Shown piece after piece: positions 1 through 7,093 of a stretch of 12,501 nucleotides of DNA. The notes below the pieces were generated by a model that was given only the letters and a program-made list of their open reading frames with translations, had not been told where the DNA came from and searched no databases. Origin of the DNA: Candidatus Shapirobacteria bacterium (GTDB lineage: Bacteria; Patescibacteriota; Microgenomatia; VGLL01); contig VGLL01000020.1 of NCBI GenBank assembly GCA_016866735.1, positions 1-12,501 of the forward strand. The letters run 5' to 3'. How positions within the stretch are numbered: position 1 is the first letter of the stretch; the number at the start of each line of letters is the position of its first letter. A program made the position numbers and the translations under genes.

Positions 1-82
1 AGATCAACCCAAATTTTTCAACTAGGAGCCCTGCCTGCGTGCCCTTCCCCGACCCTTGTGGTCCAATTAGAATGAAATTCAT
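1..82 (-). CDS. adk: Adenylate kinase, N-terminal fragment (cut by window edge)
   Basis: Adenylate kinase interconverts ATP + AMP and 2 ADP in the cytoplasm. Only the first 27 codons are present; the rest lies beyond the left edge. Translation on the minus strand starts MNFILIGPQGSGKGTQAG, so the nucleotide-binding P-loop (G-P-Q-G-S-G-K-G-T, residues 7-15) is complete, and Gly-Lys-Gly-Thr-Gln is typical of Adk rather than of other P-loop kinases. The ATG overlaps the secY TGA as ATGA, implying translational coupling. The position directly after secY is the usual place for adk in bacterial spc operons. The lid and AMP-binding domains cannot be checked here. Confidence 0.93.
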   Translation of the reverse strand, partial: MNFILIGPQGSGKGTQAGLLVEKFGLI

Positions 83-1368
83 CTCTCTAGGAACTTCTCG
101 TATCCCCTCATCTGGATCATGTTCTCAATCACTTTGGTTGTCTCCAAAACCACGGAAACCACAATCAAAATCCCCGTACCGCCAACGGCCATTGTCCCGA
201 TGCCCGTCAATCGCTGGGCAATCGAGGGCAAAATGGCAATTAGGCCCAGAAAAATCGCGCCGGCCAAAGTTATTCTGGTCAGAATATAGCTTAGATAGTC
301 CGCCGTGGGCGCCCCCGGCCTGATCCCAGGGATAAAACCGCCATATTTTCTTAGCTCGTCGCTAATTTTTACCGGGTTGAAAATCACCGCCGTGTAAAAA
401 TAGGTAAAGCCGATCACTAAAACAAAATAGGCCAGGTTGTAGGCCAGGCCGTTCGGGTTAAAGCCTTTGGCAAAAAAAGAGGCAACCAGGCTAATAGTTT
501 TATCCGGCACTTGACTTAAAAACGTCCCCAGCATTGAGGGCAAAAGAACTAAGGAAACCGCAAAAATAATGGGAATCACTCCGGCCTGGTTAATGCGTAG
601 GGGCAGATGGGTGGTTTGGCCACCATACATCTTCCCGCCTCTAATTCTCTTGGCATACTGCACCGTCACCCGGCGAGCGGCTTCGTTAACCGCCGCGATG
701 GAAGCGATGACGACGATGGCCATCGCCACGAAAATAATGAGGTTGAAAAAATTCTCCGGCGAAGTAATCGCAATGGTTTGCCCCAGTCCCACCGGCAACC
801 GGCCGACGATACCGGCGAAGATCAAAATCGAAATGCCATTGCCAATTCCGTATTGAGAAATTAACTCCCCCAGCCACATCAAGAAAACCGTTCCCGCCGT
901 CATGGTCAAAATCATCGCCATTAAAGAAAGGGGGGAGACAATCCCGATGATTCCCTGATTCTTAAGAAGGGCGTACATGCCGATCGCCTGAAGAACCGCC
1001 AAGGGAACAGTCAAAAATCTTGTGTATTGGTTAATCAAGCGCCGGCCATATTCTCCTTCTTTGGAAAGCTCTTCGAGGCGAGGAATAACTAACGTCAGAA
1101 GCTGAAAAATAATCGAGGCGTTAATATAGGGGTTGAGGCCCAGGGCCATAAAGGAAAAGTTGGCCAAAGTACCGCCGGAGAAAATATCCAAAAGCCCCAA
1201 GAGTTGATTGCCGGAAAATAGTTTTTTGAGGGTGACCAAGTCAACCCCGGGAACGGGAATGTGCGCCGCCAAACGAAAGACAAGGAGTATCCCGAAGGTG
1301 AAAAGAACTCTTGACCTAAGATCGGGAACGCTAAAGATCGCCCTGAAAATTTCAGCTATCTTTTTCAT
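79..1368 (-). CDS. secY: Protein translocase subunit SecY
   Basis: SecY is the pore subunit of the Sec translocon in the cytoplasmic membrane; it exports unfolded proteins and inserts membrane proteins. The 429-residue product has the expected length and about ten hydrophobic segments, the first near residues 20-38. Recognisable family motifs are GLNPYINASIIFQLL near 77-91, GIGNGIS at 174-180 and GFIPGIRPG at 344-352 in a cytoplasmic loop. The C-terminus GYEKFLER is typical. The start lies inside the end of rplO (17-nt overlap) and the stop overlaps adk by 4 nt. No strong Shine-Dalgarno is seen close to the ATG, so coupling to rplO translation is likely. Confidence 0.98.
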   Translation of the reverse strand: MKKIAEIFRAIFSVPDLRSRVLFTFGILLVFRLAAHIPVPGVDLVTLKKLFSGNQLLGLLDIFSGGTLANFSFMALGLNPYINASIIFQLLTLVIPRLEELSKEGEYGRRLINQYTRFLTVPLAVLQAIGMYALLKNQGIIGIVSPLSLMAMILTMTAGTVFLMWLGELISQYGIGNGISILIFAGIVGRLPVGLGQTIAITSPENFFNLIIFVAMAIVVIASIAAVNEAARRVTVQYAKRIRGGKMYGGQTTHLPLRINQAGVIPIIFAVSLVLLPSMLGTFLSQVPDKTISLVASFFAKGFNPNGLAYNLAYFVLVIGFTYFYTAVIFNPVKISDELRKYGGFIPGIRPGAPTADYLSYILTRITLAGAIFLGLIAILPSIAQRLTGIGTMAVGGTGILIVVSVVLETTKVIENMIQMRGYEKFLER

Positions 1369-1816
1369 CTTCGGTGATAACTTTGCCTCCCGCCGTCTCT
1401 ATTTTTTTTCTCGCCCCCTTGGAGCATGGCAGTCTGACAATTAAGGGAACATCCAACTTGCCATCGCCTAAAATTTTTACCCCCACGGTTTTTATCAACG
1501 AGTGGTCAACAATTTTCAGTTTGGCGAGGCTCTCGCCGGTCACCTCGGCGTTAGCCGGAAAAAGATTAAGAAACTTAAGATTAACCACCTGGGGCTTTCG
1601 CCTGGGTTTTAATTTCCCCTTTCCCGGCAGAAGCGGCAATCTCTTAAGCAAGGACTTCTTCGCCTTTGTCCCCTCAAAAAGAAGGGCAATTTTTTCCTTT
1701 ACTTTCTGCCCTTTCTGACCGCGTCCCGCCGTGTGCCCGCCTTTGCCCGAACCGCGCCCGCGGCCGACTCTTTTCCCTGCCCTTTTGGTAATCTTTGGTA
1801 GTTTGTTTAGCTCCAT
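1352..1816 (-). CDS. rplO: 50S ribosomal protein L15
   Basis: L15 is a large-subunit protein that binds 23S rRNA during late assembly. The 154-residue product carries the characteristic Gly/Arg/Lys-rich N-terminal extension (residues 18-38, including GKGGHTAGRGQKGQ) that threads into rRNA, followed by the globular C-terminal domain with the VxxLxVxxHSLI-like region. Its ATG is only 11 nt after the rpsE stop. In most bacteria rpmD (L30) sits between these two genes; here there is no room for it. The 3' end overlaps secY by 17 nt. Confidence 0.98.
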   Translation of the reverse strand: MELNKLPKITKRAGKRVGRGRGSGKGGHTAGRGQKGQKVKEKIALLFEGTKAKKSLLKRLPLLPGKGKLKPRRKPQVVNLKFLNLFPANAEVTGESLAKLKIVDHSLIKTVGVKILGDGKLDVPLIVRLPCSKGARKKIETAGGKVITEDEKDS

Positions 1817-1827
1817 ATTCGTGCTTT

Positions 1828-2259
1828 CTAGGCTTTCAGCCGCTTAAAAGCTTCCATTGCGGCATAGACATTACTCATTTGATTCTCACTCCCTAAAATT
1901 TTAGCGGAAATGTCTCTTATCCCTGCTGCCTCGGCCACGGCTCGCACTGCCTTCCCCGCGATGATACCCGAACCGGGCGGCGCTGGCCTTAAAATAATTT
2001 TGGCCGCCCCGAGTCTAATAAGAACCTCGTGGGGGATCGTTGTCCCCTTCAGCGGCACCGCAAACAGGTGTTTTTTGGCATAATTAACTCCCTTTTTAAC
2101 CGCATCGGCCACGCTCGCCGCCTTGCCTAAACCCACCCCCACTTTTCCTTGCCTGTTGCCCACGACGGTCAGGACAGAGAAAGACATTTTCCGGCCACCC
2201 TTCGTCTTTTTAGACACCCGGTTGACCTGCACTACTTTTTCGCTAAATTCTTCTTCCAT
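1828..2259 (-). CDS. rpsE: 30S ribosomal protein S5
   Basis: S5 is a small-subunit protein near the mRNA entry channel, involved in decoding fidelity and helicase activity. The N-terminal dsRBD-like domain is evident (VVQVNRVSKKTKGGRKMSFSVLTVVG, given here as two pieces: VVQVNRVSKKTKGG then RKMSFSVLTVVG), followed by the C-terminal domain with GTGIIAGxAxRAV-like sequence (PGSGIIAGKAVRAVAEAAG). At 143 residues it is shorter than the E. coli protein (about 167); the shortfall is mainly the C-terminal tail after the NVYAAMEAF helix. It follows rplR by 4 nt. Confidence 0.98.
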   Translation of the reverse strand: MEEEFSEKVVQVNRVSKKTKGGRKMSFSVLTVVGNRQGKVGVGLGKAASVADAVKKGVNYAKKHLFAVPLKGTTIPHEVLIRLGAAKIILRPAPPGSGIIAGKAVRAVAEAAGIRDISAKILGSENQMSNVYAAMEAFKRLKA

Positions 2260-2263
2260 AGAT

Positions 2264-2617
2264 TTAAAATTTAAGCCCGGCCGCCCTGGCGGCCTCGGCT
2301 AAAGCCTTAATGCGACCATGGTACCGATAAGACCCGCGGTCAAAAGTTACCCTTTTTACTTTCTGGTCAAGCGCTTTCTTCGCAAGCATTTCCCCCACTT
2401 TCTTGGCTCTTCCCTCTCCGTCCCCGGAGGCTTCCTTGCCTTTTAACGCTACATCAGAGGCCGCCCCCAAAACCCTGCCATCACAATCGATAATTTGCCC
2501 ATAGATATACTTATTCGAGCGGAAAACTACCAGCCTCGGCCAATTTCCCTGCGTTTTCATCTTGGCATGCAGACGGAATCTTCTTCTTTCTTCTCGGTTT
2601 CTATATATTTTGATCAT
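2264..2617 (-). CDS. rplR: 50S ribosomal protein L18
   Basis: L18 binds 5S rRNA and, with L5, docks the 5S particle on the large subunit. The 117-residue product shows the basic N-terminus with ERRRFRLHAKMK, then the RLVVFRSNKYIYGQIID strand region and the C-terminal FDRGSYRYHGRIKALAEAAR motif (FDRG-Y-YHGR-KALA-AARAAGL) diagnostic of the family. It lies between rplF (3-nt gap) and rpsE (4-nt gap), the normal order of the spc operon. Confidence 0.98.
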   Translation of the reverse strand: MIKIYRNREERRRFRLHAKMKTQGNWPRLVVFRSNKYIYGQIIDCDGRVLGAASDVALKGKEASGDGEGRAKKVGEMLAKKALDQKVKRVTFDRGSYRYHGRIKALAEAARAAGLKF

Positions 2618-2620
2618 CGT

Positions 2621-3190
2621 TTAACCGGCGCCGCTTCCTGCAGGACCGGTTGCTCCTGCCTTAGCTATCTTTCCCGGTTTTAATTTAATCTGCTCCCCAA
2701 GATAACGGATGCCGACACCCTTGTACGGATCGGGGGGCCTGATCATTCTGATATCGGCGGCTACCCGCCCAACCAAGGCCTTATCAATTCCTAAAACTTT
2801 AATTTTTCCCTCTTCTACGGTAAATTTTATCCCCTCTTGGGGGGAAACTCTCACCGGGTGCGAGAAGCCAACCGAGAGAACAAGGTCATTGCCTTCAAGC
2901 ACAGCCCGATACCCGACGCCGACTACTTCTAGGGTCTTCTCCCAAGGATTGACCAGTCCGGCCAAAATATTGGCGAGTAACTGCCTCGTAGTTCCCTGGA
3001 AAGATTTGCTCCTTCTCTGATCATCTTTCCTCTCGACAAGAAGTTGCCCTTCCTCGTTTCGGATACTAATTCCCGGCGGAATTCCCAGCGACAGGCTGCC
3101 TTTATCGCTCGTAAATTTCAACTCTTTTGGGGCGATAATTACCTCTATACCTTCAGGAATGGCTAACGGTTTTTTTCCTATTCTTGACAT
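2621..3190 (-). CDS. rplF: 50S ribosomal protein L6
   Basis: L6 sits near the GTPase-associated centre of the large subunit, where it contacts the sarcin-ricin loop region. I chose the ATG at 3190 because it gives the near-universal L6 start MSRIGKKPL; an in-frame TTG at 3202 would add MVII and reach back into rpsH. The product is then 189 residues. The C-terminal signature is clear: IRMIRPPDPYKGVGIRYLGE, with the family's R-P-P-(E/D)-P-Y-K-G-K/V-G core. The C-terminus has a short extra Gly/Ala-rich tail (AGATGPAGSGAG). The gap to rpsH is 5 nt and to rplR 3 nt. Confidence 0.97.
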   Translation of the reverse strand: MSRIGKKPLAIPEGIEVIIAPKELKFTSDKGSLSLGIPPGISIRNEEGQLLVERKDDQRRSKSFQGTTRQLLANILAGLVNPWEKTLEVVGVGYRAVLEGNDLVLSVGFSHPVRVSPQEGIKFTVEEGKIKVLGIDKALVGRVAADIRMIRPPDPYKGVGIRYLGEQIKLKPGKIAKAGATGPAGSGAG

Positions 3191-3195
3191 AATAA

Positions 3196-3576
3196 TTACC
3201 AAATTTTGGCCAGAACCTCGCCGCCAACGCGCATTTTCCTTGCCTCGCTATCGGTCAGTATGCCTTTTGGCGTCGAAATTATGGCAATGCCTTTTCCGCC
3301 CAAGACCTTCGGCAGGGCAGCCGCTTTGACATGGCGCCTGGCCGCGGGCTTGGAAATTCTTTTGACTTCGGTCATGGCGGGCTCTTTACCTTCGTACTTA
3401 AGAGTAACAAAGAGTTTCCTTTCTTTCGGCTCCATCTTGGCTAAAAAACCTTCTCTGACTAAAATCTGGCTGATCTTTTCCGTCGCCTTCGAGCGAGGCA
3501 CCTCCACCATTTCCCGCTGGGCGAGATATCCATTTTTTATTCTAATAAGCGTGTCAGAGATAAGATCGTTTACCAT
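3196..3576 (-). CDS. rpsH: 30S ribosomal protein S8
   Basis: S8 is a primary 16S rRNA-binding protein of the small-subunit platform; in E. coli it is also the translational repressor of the spc operon. The 126-residue product begins MVNDLISDTLIRIKNG, matching the family's DPIADMLTRIRNA-type start. The C-terminal RNA-binding loop is present as GIAIISTPKGILTDSEAR, equivalent to the conserved STSKGVMTDxEAR. The start overlaps the rpsN stop by 7 nt. Whether S8 regulates this operon cannot be judged from sequence alone. Confidence 0.98.
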   Translation of the reverse strand: MVNDLISDTLIRIKNGYLAQREMVEVPRSKATEKISQILVREGFLAKMEPKERKLFVTLKYEGKEPAMTEVKRISKPAARRHVKAAALPKVLGGKGIAIISTPKGILTDSEARKMRVGGEVLAKIW

Positions 3577-3761
3577 GATGCTTTTTTCACCCCCGGTAAT
3601 TCTCCCTTATGGGCCAGCTCTCTGAAACAAAGACGGCAAAGGCCGAAAAGCCGCAAGTAGGCCCTCGCCCGGCCGCAAAGAGAACAACGGTTGCGGTGGC
3701 GTACCGAAAATTTCATGCGTTTCAGGTTTAACTGTTTAATGATTTTTGCTTTTCGCGCCAT
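3570..3761 (-). CDS. rpsZ: 30S ribosomal protein S14, short zinc-binding type
   Basis: S14 is a late-assembling protein of the 30S head. The 63-residue product is the short form, with four cysteines at 26, 29, 42 and 45 in a CxxC-x12-CxxC arrangement that binds zinc (C+ type, as in Bacillus RpsZ/RpsN1), rather than the longer zinc-free form of E. coli. The core RCSLCGRARAYLRLFGLCRL matches the family consensus RCxxCGRxRxxxRxFxLCR. It lies 3 nt after rplE and overlaps rpsH by 7 nt. Confidence 0.98.
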   Translation of the reverse strand: MARKAKIIKQLNLKRMKFSVRHRNRCSLCGRARAYLRLFGLCRLCFRELAHKGELPGVKKASW

Positions 3762-3764
3762 GAT

Positions 3765-4307
3765 TTATTTCTTAGCAAAAGGCATACCAAACTCTTCCAA
3801 GAGTCTTTTGGCCCTTTCTTTGTCGTTACCGCTTATCACCACGGTAATTTGCAACCCCATCGGTTTTCCTATCTTAGCATAATCAATTTCCGGAAAGACA
3901 ATTTGCTCTCTTACTCCCAGATTAAAATTCCCTTTTTCATCAAGGTTCTCGGGAAGAACGCCGCGGAAGTCCCGCACTCTTGGCAAGACAATTTTTACGA
4001 GCCTTTCCAGAAAATCATACATCCCCTTTCCCCTAAGGGTTGCCATAAGGCCAATAGGCTCGCCCTTGACCAACTTAAATTCGGAGATCGATTTTTTGGC
4101 TCTTCTGACGCTTGGTTTTTGGCCGGCAATTGCCGCAAGGTCCCCCGCTAATTTCTCAAGGAGGGCTTTGTCTTTGGCCATTTCTTTTGCTCCCTGATTG
4201 ACCACGATCTTTAAAATCCGCGGCACCGCTAAAGAATTCTTCAAGGAGAACTCCGCTGCCAATCTTGGCTTAATTTCCTTCTCGTATTTATCCAAAAAGC
4301 TGCTCAT
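3765..4307 (-). CDS. rplE: 50S ribosomal protein L5
   Basis: L5 binds 5S rRNA and contributes to the intersubunit bridge with S13. I place the start at the ATG at 4307, giving 180 residues beginning MSSFLDKYEKEIKPRL, because a full AGGAGG lies 4 nt upstream and the ATG then overlaps the rplX TGA as ATGA. An in-frame GTG at 4322 would add five residues and bypass that Shine-Dalgarno. Family hallmarks are VPRILKIVVNQGAKEMAKD, GQKPSVRRAKKSISEFKLV and the C-terminal FPEIDYAKIGKPMGLQITVV (equivalent to FPEIDYDKVxxxxGMDIxIV). Confidence 0.97.
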   Translation of the reverse strand: MSSFLDKYEKEIKPRLAAEFSLKNSLAVPRILKIVVNQGAKEMAKDKALLEKLAGDLAAIAGQKPSVRRAKKSISEFKLVKGEPIGLMATLRGKGMYDFLERLVKIVLPRVRDFRGVLPENLDEKGNFNLGVREQIVFPEIDYAKIGKPMGLQITVVISGNDKERAKRLLEEFGMPFAKK

Positions 4308-4612
4308 ATCGCCTCCTGACACTTATGACAAATGCGGTTTTTACTCCTATCCGGGTTGACTTTCCAGCCTACCCTGGCGGGCTGGCCGCATCTTGGGCAA
4401 ATCAGCCGCAGGGAAGAAACAGGCAAGGGAACCGTAATGTCAATAATTCCCCCGGGTTTTCCCTGACCCTGGCTTTTCTGGTGTTTTTTATAAAGATTGA
4501 TCCCGGAAACTCGCGCCAATTTAGTCTTGGAAAAAATCTTATCAATGGCCCCTTCCTTACCCCGGTCTTTACCCAAAAATACCCTAACCTTGTCGCCTTT
4601 CTTTAGTTTCAT
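4304..4612 (-). CDS. rplX: 50S ribosomal protein L24
   Basis: L24 is an assembly-initiator protein that binds the 5' domain of 23S rRNA. The 102-residue product opens with the KOW motif (KKGDKVRVFLGKDRGKEGAI, residues 4-23). The C-terminal part keeps a zinc-ribbon-like cysteine set: C72, C75, C95 and C98 (CPRC ... CHKC), which occurs in many but not all bacterial L24 proteins. Starts and stops overlap the neighbours by 4 nt on both sides (rplN upstream, rplE downstream). Confidence 0.98.
   Translation of the reverse strand: MKLKKGDKVRVFLGKDRGKEGAIDKIFSKTKLARVSGINLYKKHQKSQGQGKPGGIIDITVPLPVSSLRLICPRCGQPARVGWKVNPDRSKNRICHKCQEAI
4312..4317 (-). promoter_or_regulatory. Strong Shine-Dalgarno (AGGAGG) for rplE
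   Basis: The minus strand reads AGGAGG-CGAT-ATG here, a perfect Shine-Dalgarno hexamer four bases from the ATG at 4307. It lies inside the end of rplX and decides between the ATG and an upstream GTG as the rplE start. Confidence 0.85.
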
Positions 4613-4977
4613 ACCAACTCCTTTGCTAAAGAGGCAATTTTGCTAAAACCCGCCTCTTTCACTTCCCGGGCAATCGGGCCAAAAATCCTTGTTCCTTTTA
4701 GGGTACCGTCTTTATCGATGACAACGCCGGCGTTGTCGGAAAAACGGATATAGGTTCCGTCGGGCCGCCCCACTTCCTTTCTGGTGCGCACGATGACGAC
4801 CTTAACAACCTCGGCGTCTTTTACCGCCCCGGTCGGATCGGCCCGGTCCACGACGCAAGTAACGACGTTACCCAAAGACGCCCGATAGCGTCTTGAGCCG
4901 CCCTCAAGGTGGACTACCATTAATCTTTTGGCGCCGGAATTATCCGCCGGCACAAGAATCGTTCTTAATTGGATCAT
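4609..4977 (-). CDS. rplN: 50S ribosomal protein L14
   Basis: L14 lies on the intersubunit face of the large subunit, next to L19, and is a target of the silencing factor RsfS. The 122-residue product has the standard length. It begins MIQLRTILVPADNSGAKRL, matching the MIQxxTxLxVADNSGAKxL signature, and continues with YIRFSDNAGVVID (family RFDxNAxVLI) and GTRIFGPIAREVK (GTRIFGPVARELR). ATGA-type overlaps of 4 nt join it to rpsQ and rplX. Confidence 0.99.
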   Translation of the reverse strand: MIQLRTILVPADNSGAKRLMVVHLEGGSRRYRASLGNVVTCVVDRADPTGAVKDAEVVKVVIVRTRKEVGRPDGTYIRFSDNAGVVIDKDGTLKGTRIFGPIAREVKEAGFSKIASLAKELV

Positions 4978-5204
4978 TTTTTAATGACTTTAACTACTTG
5001 CCACCTCTTGGTTTTAGAAATTGGTCTCACTTCCTTAAGCTCGACCAAATTCCCAAGCTCCACCCCAATCTCATCATGAGCCGCATATTTCTTTTTTCTC
5101 GTTATCAATTTTTTATAAAAGGGATCCGGCGCCCGGCGAATCACTTCCACGAGCACCGTTTTTAGCGCCTTGGCGCTTACTACTCTTCCCTTAAGATTTT
5201 TCAT
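4974..5204 (-). CDS. rpsQ: 30S ribosomal protein S17
   Basis: S17 is a primary 16S rRNA-binding OB-fold protein that helps fold the 5' domain. The 76-residue product starts MKNLKGRVVSAKALKTVLVE, matching the family's GxVVSDKMDKTVVV, and later has KKKYAAHDE (family KYxAHDE) and the PISKTKRWQVVKV C-terminus (PLSKTKRWxLVxI). The ATG has a GGAG four bases upstream (GGAGCTCAATG) within rpmC, whose last 14 nt it overlaps. Confidence 0.98.
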   Translation of the reverse strand: MKNLKGRVVSAKALKTVLVEVIRRAPDPFYKKLITRKKKYAAHDEIGVELGNLVELKEVRPISKTKRWQVVKVIKK

Positions 5205-5400
5205 TGAGCTCCTTTTCCCTAATGATAGTTTTAATGACGGCCATTTCCCAGCGCTTCTTTCTTAGGGCACTGGCGTCTTTCACTTTTTTGAGCCTCGTTT
5301 CCATCCTCAACTTAACCAATTCCTTCTGGCAACGCGCCAAAACAGTTAACAGCTCGCCCGGACTCTTTTCTTTTAGGGCCGCCTTTTCCCTCCGTTTCAT
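5191..5400 (-). CDS. rpmC: 50S ribosomal protein L29
   Basis: L29 is a small two-helix protein at the polypeptide exit-tunnel rim, beside L23, near where trigger factor and SRP dock. The 69-residue product is mostly charged helix: LKEKSPGELLTVLARCQKEL, then KLRMETRLKKVKDASALRKK, matching the family's ELxxELxxLKxELFxLRFQxATGQLxNxxRIRxVRRxIAR pattern loosely, with IKTIIREKE at the end. It overlaps rplP by 4 nt and rpsQ by 14 nt. Identity rests on position as well as sequence because L29 is poorly conserved. Confidence 0.95.
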   Translation of the reverse strand: MKRREKAALKEKSPGELLTVLARCQKELVKLRMETRLKKVKDASALRKKRWEMAVIKTIIREKELNEKS

Positions 5401-5810
5401 TTCTCCTCCTTGCTGACCAGCTTTGTTTCGAAGGGCAACTTATCGGCTGCCTTCCGAAACGCTTCGCGGGCGATCTCCCGGTTCACGCCTGCCAACTCGA
5501 AAAGAATCCGACCGGGGGCAACCGCGGCAAGGTATCCGACAATCTCGCCCTTTCCGGCGCCCATGCCCACCCCCTGGCCTTTGGCCGTTCTTGGCCGGTC
5601 GGGAAAAACCCTGATCAAAATTTTGCCCTCTCTTTTGGTGGCGTGGGCAATGACTTTGCGGCCCGCTTCAATCTGGGCGCTCGTCAACCACCCGCGGCTA
5701 AGGCTTTTCAGGCCATACTCGCCGAAAATAAGATGGCTCCCCGAACGAGCGAGTCTCCCTAATTGGCCCCTAAATGATTTCCGATATTTTTGTCTCTTCG
5801 GCTGCAACAT
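5397..5810 (-). CDS. rplP: 50S ribosomal protein L16
   Basis: L16 sits near the A-site tRNA and peptidyl-transferase centre and binds 23S rRNA late in assembly. The 137-residue product begins MLQPKRQKYRKSFRGQLGR (family MLSPKRTKYRKxHRGR), then FGEYGLKSLSRGWLTSAQIEAGRK in two halves, and IRVFPDRPRT and PGRILFELAGV near the end. The normally conserved loop RMGKGKG reads GMGAGKG (residues 82-88), so the equivalents of E. coli Arg81 and Lys84 are Gly82 and Ala85, and the following EYWVA is VGYLAA. The reading frame is intact, so this looks like divergence, not decay. Confidence 0.98.
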   Translation of the reverse strand: MLQPKRQKYRKSFRGQLGRLARSGSHLIFGEYGLKSLSRGWLTSAQIEAGRKVIAHATKREGKILIRVFPDRPRTAKGQGVGMGAGKGEIVGYLAAVAPGRILFELAGVNREIAREAFRKAADKLPFETKLVSKEEK

Positions 5811-5811
5811 T

Positions 5812-6450
5812 TCACTCCTTATAAATCCAAACTTTTACCCCCACATAGCCAGATCTGGTAAGCGCCGGAACGGAAGCGTAGTCGATCTTGGCGCGCAAGG
5901 TGGAAAGGGGAATCGTGCCTTTAAAAAATTTCTCGCGGCGGGAAATCTCTATGCCCCCGATGCGTCCGCCCAAATCAACCTTAATCCCCCGGGCGCCGGC
6001 CTCGAGAACCCGCTCCATGGTTTTGCCAACCACTCTGCGGTGGGGCATCCGCTTCTCCAACTGCTCGGAAATCCGCCCGGCAACCAAATAGGCGCTAAGG
6101 TCTGGATCTTTGACCTCAATCGGCTCAACCGTGATATTTTTCTCCGGGTGCGGAATTTTCACCTGCTTTTCGATCAGTTTTTTTAAGTCCTCAAGCCCGC
6201 TGCCGCGGCGGCCAATAACCATTCCCGGCCGGCTGATATAGACCAAAACCCGCATTTTGTTCGCGGAACGCTCGATATCAACTTCGGTAATTCCCGCCGG
6301 CTTTAGTTTGGCCAGTAAGAAACGCCGCAATTTAATATCTTCGAGCAAATAATCCTTGTACTTTCGCCGGTTGGCGAACCAGCGCGATTGCCAATTATAG
6401 CCGGGCATCACACCCAGTCGGAAAGCAAACGGGTTAATTTTCTGTCCCAT
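5812..6450 (-). CDS. rpsC: 30S ribosomal protein S3
   Basis: S3 forms part of the mRNA entry site on the 30S head. The 212-residue product starts MGQKINPFAFRLGV (family MGQKVxPxGFRLG). It has the type II KH domain with the GxxG loop G80-R-R-G83 inside RPGMVIGRRGSG, and the C-terminal domain with EISRREKFFKGTIPLSTLRA (family EIARTExxxEGxVPLHTLRA). The C-terminus is a little shorter than in E. coli (233 residues). A perfect AGGAGG six bases before the ATG lies within rplV; the genes overlap by 17 nt. Confidence 0.99.
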   Translation of the reverse strand: MGQKINPFAFRLGVMPGYNWQSRWFANRRKYKDYLLEDIKLRRFLLAKLKPAGITEVDIERSANKMRVLVYISRPGMVIGRRGSGLEDLKKLIEKQVKIPHPEKNITVEPIEVKDPDLSAYLVAGRISEQLEKRMPHRRVVGKTMERVLEAGARGIKVDLGGRIGGIEISRREKFFKGTIPLSTLRAKIDYASVPALTRSGYVGVKVWIYKE

Positions 6451-6805
6451 TTTTCTCCTCCTTTGCCGCTATCTCTTCCAGAACAACGCGGATCATACTT
6501 GTTCTCTTCTGAATAATTCCCCGGTCAAATCTGGCTCCATGGGATTTGTCCATTCTTTTAAGGCGCGGCCCTTCACCGATGTCAATCCTTTTTAAAGTAA
6601 ACTCTTTGCCTTTCACTTTCGGATTGGAGCGGGCATTGGCGAGCGCCTGATTGATAAGGGAGGCCAGAACCCGGGCGGCGGACTTGCGCAAAAACTTAAG
6701 TTTCGCCGCCGCCTCTTCCGGCCGCAACCCCCTAATGGCCGTCGCGACAAACCCTATTTTTTTAGGGCTGATGCGGAGAGATCTTTTTTCGGCGCAAATT
6801 TCCAT
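6434..6805 (-). CDS. rplV: 50S ribosomal protein L22
   Basis: L22 contacts all 23S rRNA domains and its beta-hairpin lines the exit tunnel at the macrolide-sensitive constriction. The 123-residue product shows the family start region RSLRISPKKIGFVATAIRG, the AARVLASLINQALANA helix, and the hairpin/strand region EGPRLKRMDKSHGARFDRGI followed by QKRTSMIRVVL. The hairpin tip is somewhat diverged (DKSHGARFDRG instead of the usual RPRAMGRAxxI). It is 3 nt from rpsS and overlaps rpsC by 17 nt. Confidence 0.98.
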   Translation of the reverse strand: MEICAEKRSLRISPKKIGFVATAIRGLRPEEAAAKLKFLRKSAARVLASLINQALANARSNPKVKGKEFTLKRIDIGEGPRLKRMDKSHGARFDRGIIQKRTSMIRVVLEEIAAKEEKNGTEN

Positions 6806-6808
6806 CTT

Positions 6809-7093
6809 CTAAGTTTTCTCAATCAGTCTCTTAACTACTTGCCCGTGACCCCTAAAAGTCCTCGTGGGCGCAAATTCTCCTAAGCGGTGACCGACCATCG
6901 CCTCTCTAACAGCCACTTCAATAAAAACCCGGCCGTTATGAACAGAAAAGCGGTGGCCGACAAACTCGGGCGGAATTTGTGAACTCCTGGCCCAAGTCTT
7001 AATCGGAACGCTTTCGCCCCCCGCTTTCTGCTTTAGTACCTTTTTTAATAATTTTTGGTCCACGTAGGGACCTTTCTTTGAACTACGGCTCAT
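6809..7093 (-). CDS. rpsS: 30S ribosomal protein S19
   Basis: S19 lies on the 30S head, pairs with S13 and contacts the A-site finger of the 50S. The 94-residue product is standard: MSRSSKKGPYVDQKLLKKV (family MxRSxKKGPFVDxHLxxKV), TWARSSQIPPEFVGHRFSVH (TWSRRSTIxPxxVGxTxAVHNG) and the C-terminal GHRLGEFAPTRTFRGH (GHKLGEFAPTRTFRGH). It joins rplB by an ATGA overlap. Confidence 0.99.
   Translation of the reverse strand: MSRSSKKGPYVDQKLLKKVLKQKAGGESVPIKTWARSSQIPPEFVGHRFSVHNGRVFIEVAVREAMVGHRLGEFAPTRTFRGHGQVVKRLIEKT

Noticed and set aside
3191..3202. TTG start at 3202 for rplF
   Set aside because: The ATG at 3190 gives the conserved L6 N-terminus MSRIGKK; the extension MVII has no family support.
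3570..3761. UGA recoding (SR1/Gracilibacteria code)
   Set aside because: secY, rplO, rplE-adjacent rplX and the NYN gene all end properly at TGA with normal family lengths, so UGA acts as a stop.
4308..4322. GTG start at 4322 for rplE
   Set aside because: AGGAGG lies between this GTG and the ATG at 4307, at ideal spacing for the ATG.
5410..6186. Long 258-codon plus-strand open frame
   Set aside because: It is antisense to rplP and rpsC, which are certain; the translation has no family features and is typical of a shadow of GC-biased third positions.
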